DNA of 54,860 nt from Clostridia bacterium (GTDB taxonomy: Bacteria; Bacillota; Clostridia; Oscillospirales; Acutalibacteraceae), in assembly GCA_017409475.1 (NCBI GenBank), contig JAFQSP010000015.1:1-54860 (forward strand), read 5' to 3'. Below, one piece after another: positions 52,623-54,860 of the stretch (the first letter of the stretch is position 1; each line of letters begins with the position of its first letter). Position numbers and translations under genes: made by a program. A model generated the notes under the pieces. It made no database searches and was not told where the DNA came from. It was given only the letters and a program-made list of their open reading frames with translations.

Positions 52623-53275
52623 TGATGATAAATATTGATGAACTGAAATTTGATGCAAACGGACTTATTCCTGCCGTAGTTGTCGATTCGATTACAAAAA
52701 AGGTGCTGACCGTTGCATATATGAATAAAGAAAGTCTCGAAATTTCGATGGAAAAGGGGCTTACTTGCTTCTGGAGCCGTTCGAGGCAGGAACTTTGGCT
52801 CAAAGGGGACACAAGCGGAAACTATCAGCATATTGTCAGCATAACTGCCGATTGCGACAAGGACGCTCTGGTCGTTGTCGTCGAAAAGGACGGCCCCGCT
52901 TGTCACTTAGGCACCGATTCTTGTTTCGAAAATCCCGTATGGCAGAGTGAAGAAAAGCAGGAATTTTCGCTTCAGGGACTTTACGATATGCTGGTCGGAC
53001 GAAAAAAAGACAAGCCGGAGGGCTCATACACCACCTATCTTTTCGAAAAGGGAATTGACAAAATTCTTAAAAAGGTCGGAGAGGAATCGACCGAGGTCAT
53101 CATCGCCGCAAAGGCGGATGATAGAAATGAAACCGTTTATGAGCTTGCCGATCTTGCCTATCACGCAATGGTGCTGATGGTTCAAATGGGTATCACCGTC
53201 GAGGACGTTCATAAGGAATTGGCATCACGCCACATAATTGACCATAAGGTAAAACAGGAAAAAATGACAAAGTAA
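52622..53275 (+). CDS. hisIE: Bifunctional phosphoribosyl-AMP cyclohydrolase / phosphoribosyl-ATP pyrophosphatase
   Basis: A 217-residue fusion. The HisI cyclohydrolase part (about 1-105) shows [20 protein letters not shown] and the zinc/metal cluster [25 protein letters not shown]. The HisE pyrophosphatase part (about 115-215) shows [22 protein letters not shown] and the helical Glu motif [13 protein letters not shown]...ELADLAYH. It performs steps 2 and 3 of the pathway. It ends the operon at a strong terminator. Confidence 0.96.
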   Translation: MMINIDELKFDANGLIPAVVVDSITKKVLTVAYMNKESLEISMEKGLTCFWSRSRQELWLKGDTSGNYQHIVSITADCDKDALVVVVEKDGPACHLGTDSCFENPVWQSEEKQEFSLQGLYDMLVGRKKDKPEGSYTTYLFEKGIDKILKKVGEESTEVIIAAKADDRNETVYELADLAYHAMVLMVQMGITVEDVHKELASRHIIDHKVKQEKMTK

Positions 53276-53279
53276 AAAT

Positions 53280-53313
53280 AAAAACCGACCTTTTTCGAGG
53301 TCGGTTTTTTTTA
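53280..53313. terminator. Bidirectional terminator after hisIE
   Basis: Stem AAAACCGACCT / AGGTCGGTTTT with a short loop and a T run on the right, between hisIE and the converging CofE-like gene. Confidence 0.9.
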
Positions 53314-53329
53314 TCATATTATTACCTTA

Positions 53330-54529
53330 TCAGGTTGTATAGTTGTCAAAATAGCCTTGAACAAGAACGACGGGTGTACCCTTGTCTCCCGAACCGCTTG
53401 TAAGGTCGCAGAGCGAGCCGATAAGGTCGGTGAGCTGACGAGGAGTTGTTCCCTGGGAAGCCATGTTTCCTACAAGGTTGTCACCCTTTGCCTTTATGCT
53501 TTCGGAAATGGCCTGTTTAAGCTCTTCGCCCGATAAATCCTTGTAATCGTTGTCGGCCAAATATTTAAGCTTAAGCTCGTTAGGTGTTCCAACAAGTCCG
53601 TCGGTGAATGCAGGAGAAACAACCGGGTCGGCAAGCTCCCAAATCTTACCCTTCGGGTCCTTGAAGGCACCGTCGCCGTAAACCATAACCTCAACGTGCT
53701 TACCGGTTGCGTCCGTAACGCGCTTTTGTACGTCGAGAACAAATGGCTGACAGTTATGCGGAAAGAGTTTAATGCTTTCTTCGGTCGATTTATTCGAGCC
53801 GAGAAGTCCGTAATTTTCGTTATATCCGCTTCCGTTAACCGAAGCGTTGAGAATATCGTCAAGTCCGCAAACTGTTTTTGCTCCGGCGGCCTTTAAGATG
53901 CGCTTTGTACGAGCTCGTGTATGAATGTCGCAGGTGAGGACTGTGTCGGTGTATTCGAGGATAGCTTTCGGCTGGTTTGCGAAAATGATTTCAACCTCGG
54001 CGCCGCATTCGCGAACGAGATTTCCGTAATATTCAACGTAATCGACGCCGGTGAACTCGTGAGCATTTTTACCGAAAAGCTCGCGGTAACGAGCGAGGGT
54101 CAACACGTCAGAATAGGGATTTACCCCTGCTTCGTCGAGTTTATCGAGGCTTACAAGCTCGTTTCCAACCTCGTCGGAGGGGTAAGAAAGCATAAGAACA
54201 ATCTTTTTAGCAGCCATGGCGATACCGCGAAGGCAGATTGCGAAGCGGTTACGCGAAAGAATGGGGAAAATGACGCCGATTGTTTCGCCGCCGAGCTTAT
54301 TTTTAACGTCGGTTGCAATATCGTTTACCGAGGCGTAGTTGCCCTGAGCACGTGCAACGATTGATTCGGTTACCGAAATAACGTCGCGGTCGCGAAGCTC
54401 AAATCCTTCGTATTCGGCAGCCTCGATAACGCTGTCTGCAACGATTTTTGCGAGGTTGTCACCTTCGCGGATAATGGGGCAGCGGATACCGCGTGAAACG
54501 GTACCAACTCTTCTGTTGCTGTTTTCCAT
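53330..54529 (-). CDS. CofE-like ligase (coenzyme F420-0:L-glutamate ligase family)
   Basis: A 399-residue protein. The first part matches the CofE fold: RCPIIREGDNLAKIVADSV, DRDVISVTESIVARAQGNY (about 48-66), and GVIFPILSRNRFAICLRGIAMAAKK; later VMVYGDGAFKDPKGKIWELADPV is another conserved patch. CofE adds glutamate to F420-0 in F420 producers. No other F420 gene (cofC, cofD, fbiC) is in the window, and gut Clostridia with such homologues are not known for F420, so the true substrate may differ. The protein is longer than archaeal CofE (about 250), with an extra C-terminal region. It has its own promoter. Confidence 0.75.
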   Translation of the reverse strand: MENSNRRVGTVSRGIRCPIIREGDNLAKIVADSVIEAAEYEGFELRDRDVISVTESIVARAQGNYASVNDIATDVKNKLGGETIGVIFPILSRNRFAICLRGIAMAAKKIVLMLSYPSDEVGNELVSLDKLDEAGVNPYSDVLTLARYRELFGKNAHEFTGVDYVEYYGNLVRECGAEVEIIFANQPKAILEYTDTVLTCDIHTRARTKRILKAAGAKTVCGLDDILNASVNGSGYNENYGLLGSNKSTEESIKLFPHNCQPFVLDVQKRVTDATGKHVEVMVYGDGAFKDPKGKIWELADPVVSPAFTDGLVGTPNELKLKYLADNDYKDLSGEELKQAISESIKAKGDNLVGNMASQGTTPRQLTDLIGSLCDLTSGSGDKGTPVVLVQGYFDNYTT

Positions 54530-54569
54530 TTCGTTTCAGTTCCTTTATAATTGGATTTTTAACTGTGTC

Positions 54570-54598
54570 ATTATATCATACAAGAAAGGTCATTTCAA
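54570..54598 (-). promoter_or_regulatory. Promoter of the CofE-like gene
   Basis: On the minus strand, TTGAAA (54593-54598) and TATAAT (54570-54575) are 17 bp apart, about 41 bases before the start codon. Confidence 0.75.
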
Positions 54599-54646
54599 TA
54601 TTTTTAATTAATTTTTACCTTATATTTTTAAAAAATTCTTTGTAAT

Positions 54647-54722
54647 AAAAAAGATAAAAGTCATCTTTTTCAAAAAATTAAGTCAGCAACAATCTAAACA
54701 GTCGATTGTTGCTGACCTTTTT
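54647..54722 (-). terminator. Two tandem terminator-like hairpins at the edge of the insertion sequence
   Basis: GTCAGCAACAATC (54682-54694) pairs with GATTGTTGCTGAC (54704-54716), with T runs on both sides. A weaker AAAAAGAT / ATCTTTTT hairpin lies at 54648-54670. No gene ends here on the plus strand, so they probably served a minus-strand gene further right, now separated by the insertion sequence. Confidence 0.5.
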
Positions 54723-54777
54723 GTATAACGAAAACCACGCGATAGTCGCGTGGTTCAAAAGAGGTTTACCGATGAAA

Positions 54778-54842
54778 AAATCCTCCGATTGTGATAAAAT
54801 GGGAACGACCTGCCAGTCGAACCAAACACAATCGGAGGATTT
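54778..54842 (+). promoter_or_regulatory. Stem that hides the tnpA ribosome-binding site
   Basis: Bases 54778-54793 (AAATCCTCCGATTGTG) are the exact complement of 54827-54842, which contain the GGAGG used by tnpA. Folding would block translation, as described for IS200, keeping transposition low. Confidence 0.75.
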
Positions 54843-54846
54843 ATCT

Positions 54847-54860
54847 ATGAAAAATGAACG
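54847..54860 (+). CDS. tnpA: IS200 transposase TnpA, first codons (partial)
   Basis: ATG 54847 follows GGAGG by 8 bases and reads MKNE plus the first bases of the next codon before the window ends. MKNER is a usual opening of clostridial IS200 TnpA, the HUH-type Y1 transposase acting on single-stranded ends. The call depends on context (the hairpins upstream), not on the four residues. Confidence 0.55.

Larger units (their letters stand above)
54733..54860 (+). mobile_element. Left end of an IS200/IS605-type insertion sequence (partial)
   Basis: A perfect subterminal hairpin, AACCACGCGA-TAG-TCGCGTGGTT (54733-54755), has the form of the left-end imperfect palindrome that IS200 TnpA recognises. 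It is followed by a 16-bp stem over the ribosome site and the start of tnpA. The element continues beyond the window, so its right end is not visible. Confidence 0.7.

Overview
The window reads as chromosome of a spore-forming, moderate-GC Gram-positive anaerobe of the class Clostridia, most likely the Oscillospiraceae/Ruminococcaceae side. Grounds: strong GGAGG-type ribosome sites, sigma-A promoters with 17-bp spacers, a CIRCE-controlled groESL operon, sporulation genes (spoVAD, yabP, yabQ, a SpoVB-type flippase), hemZ, short-form HisG with HisZ, and several small families typical of gut Clostridia. The assignment is inferred from gene content, not from a database search.

Layout. 1-2.5 kb: tail of a surface protein, a 38-residue peptide gene with its own promoter and a decayed second copy, a lipoprotein and a formate/nitrite-type channel. 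2.5-8.3 kb: a 5'-deoxynucleotidase, then a YfhO/CsbB-type envelope glycosylation pair and a divergent GH57-like enzyme. 8.3-9.5 kb: an acetyltransferase and four-helix-bundle pair, a regular array of small palindromes, and tRNA-Arg(ACG). 9.6-22.9 kb: ABC-F ATPase, radical SAM protein, large ABC exporter, queuosine gene queH, alanine/glycine symporter, a CBM9-like surface protein, tadA, a CPBP protease and membrane proteins of unknown role. 23-30.9 kb: recJ, relA/spoT, dtd, an MBL hydrolase, hemZ, a zinc-ribbon protein and an MTA/SAH nucleosidase. 31-36 kb: the cluster matching Bacillus yabM-yabN-yabO-yabP-yabQ-divIC-yabR, with an HU gene inserted. 36-41.3 kb: a candidate small RNA, an unpaired fumarase alpha subunit, an rRNA methyltransferase, a lipid kinase and groES-groEL. 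41.3-45.4 kb: minus-strand small membrane and zinc-ribbon proteins and spoVAD. 45.5-53.3 kb: a compact histidine operon, yerC-hisZGDCBHAF-hisIE, behind one strong promoter. 53.3-54.9 kb: a CofE-like ligase and the left end of an IS200-type insertion sequence that runs off the window.

Most of the window is core housekeeping DNA. The less explained parts are the peptide locus at the left edge, the palindrome array beside tRNA-Arg, the promoter-plus-terminator unit at 36.05-36.16 kb with no gene in it, and very small genes at 15.7 and 43.6 kb.
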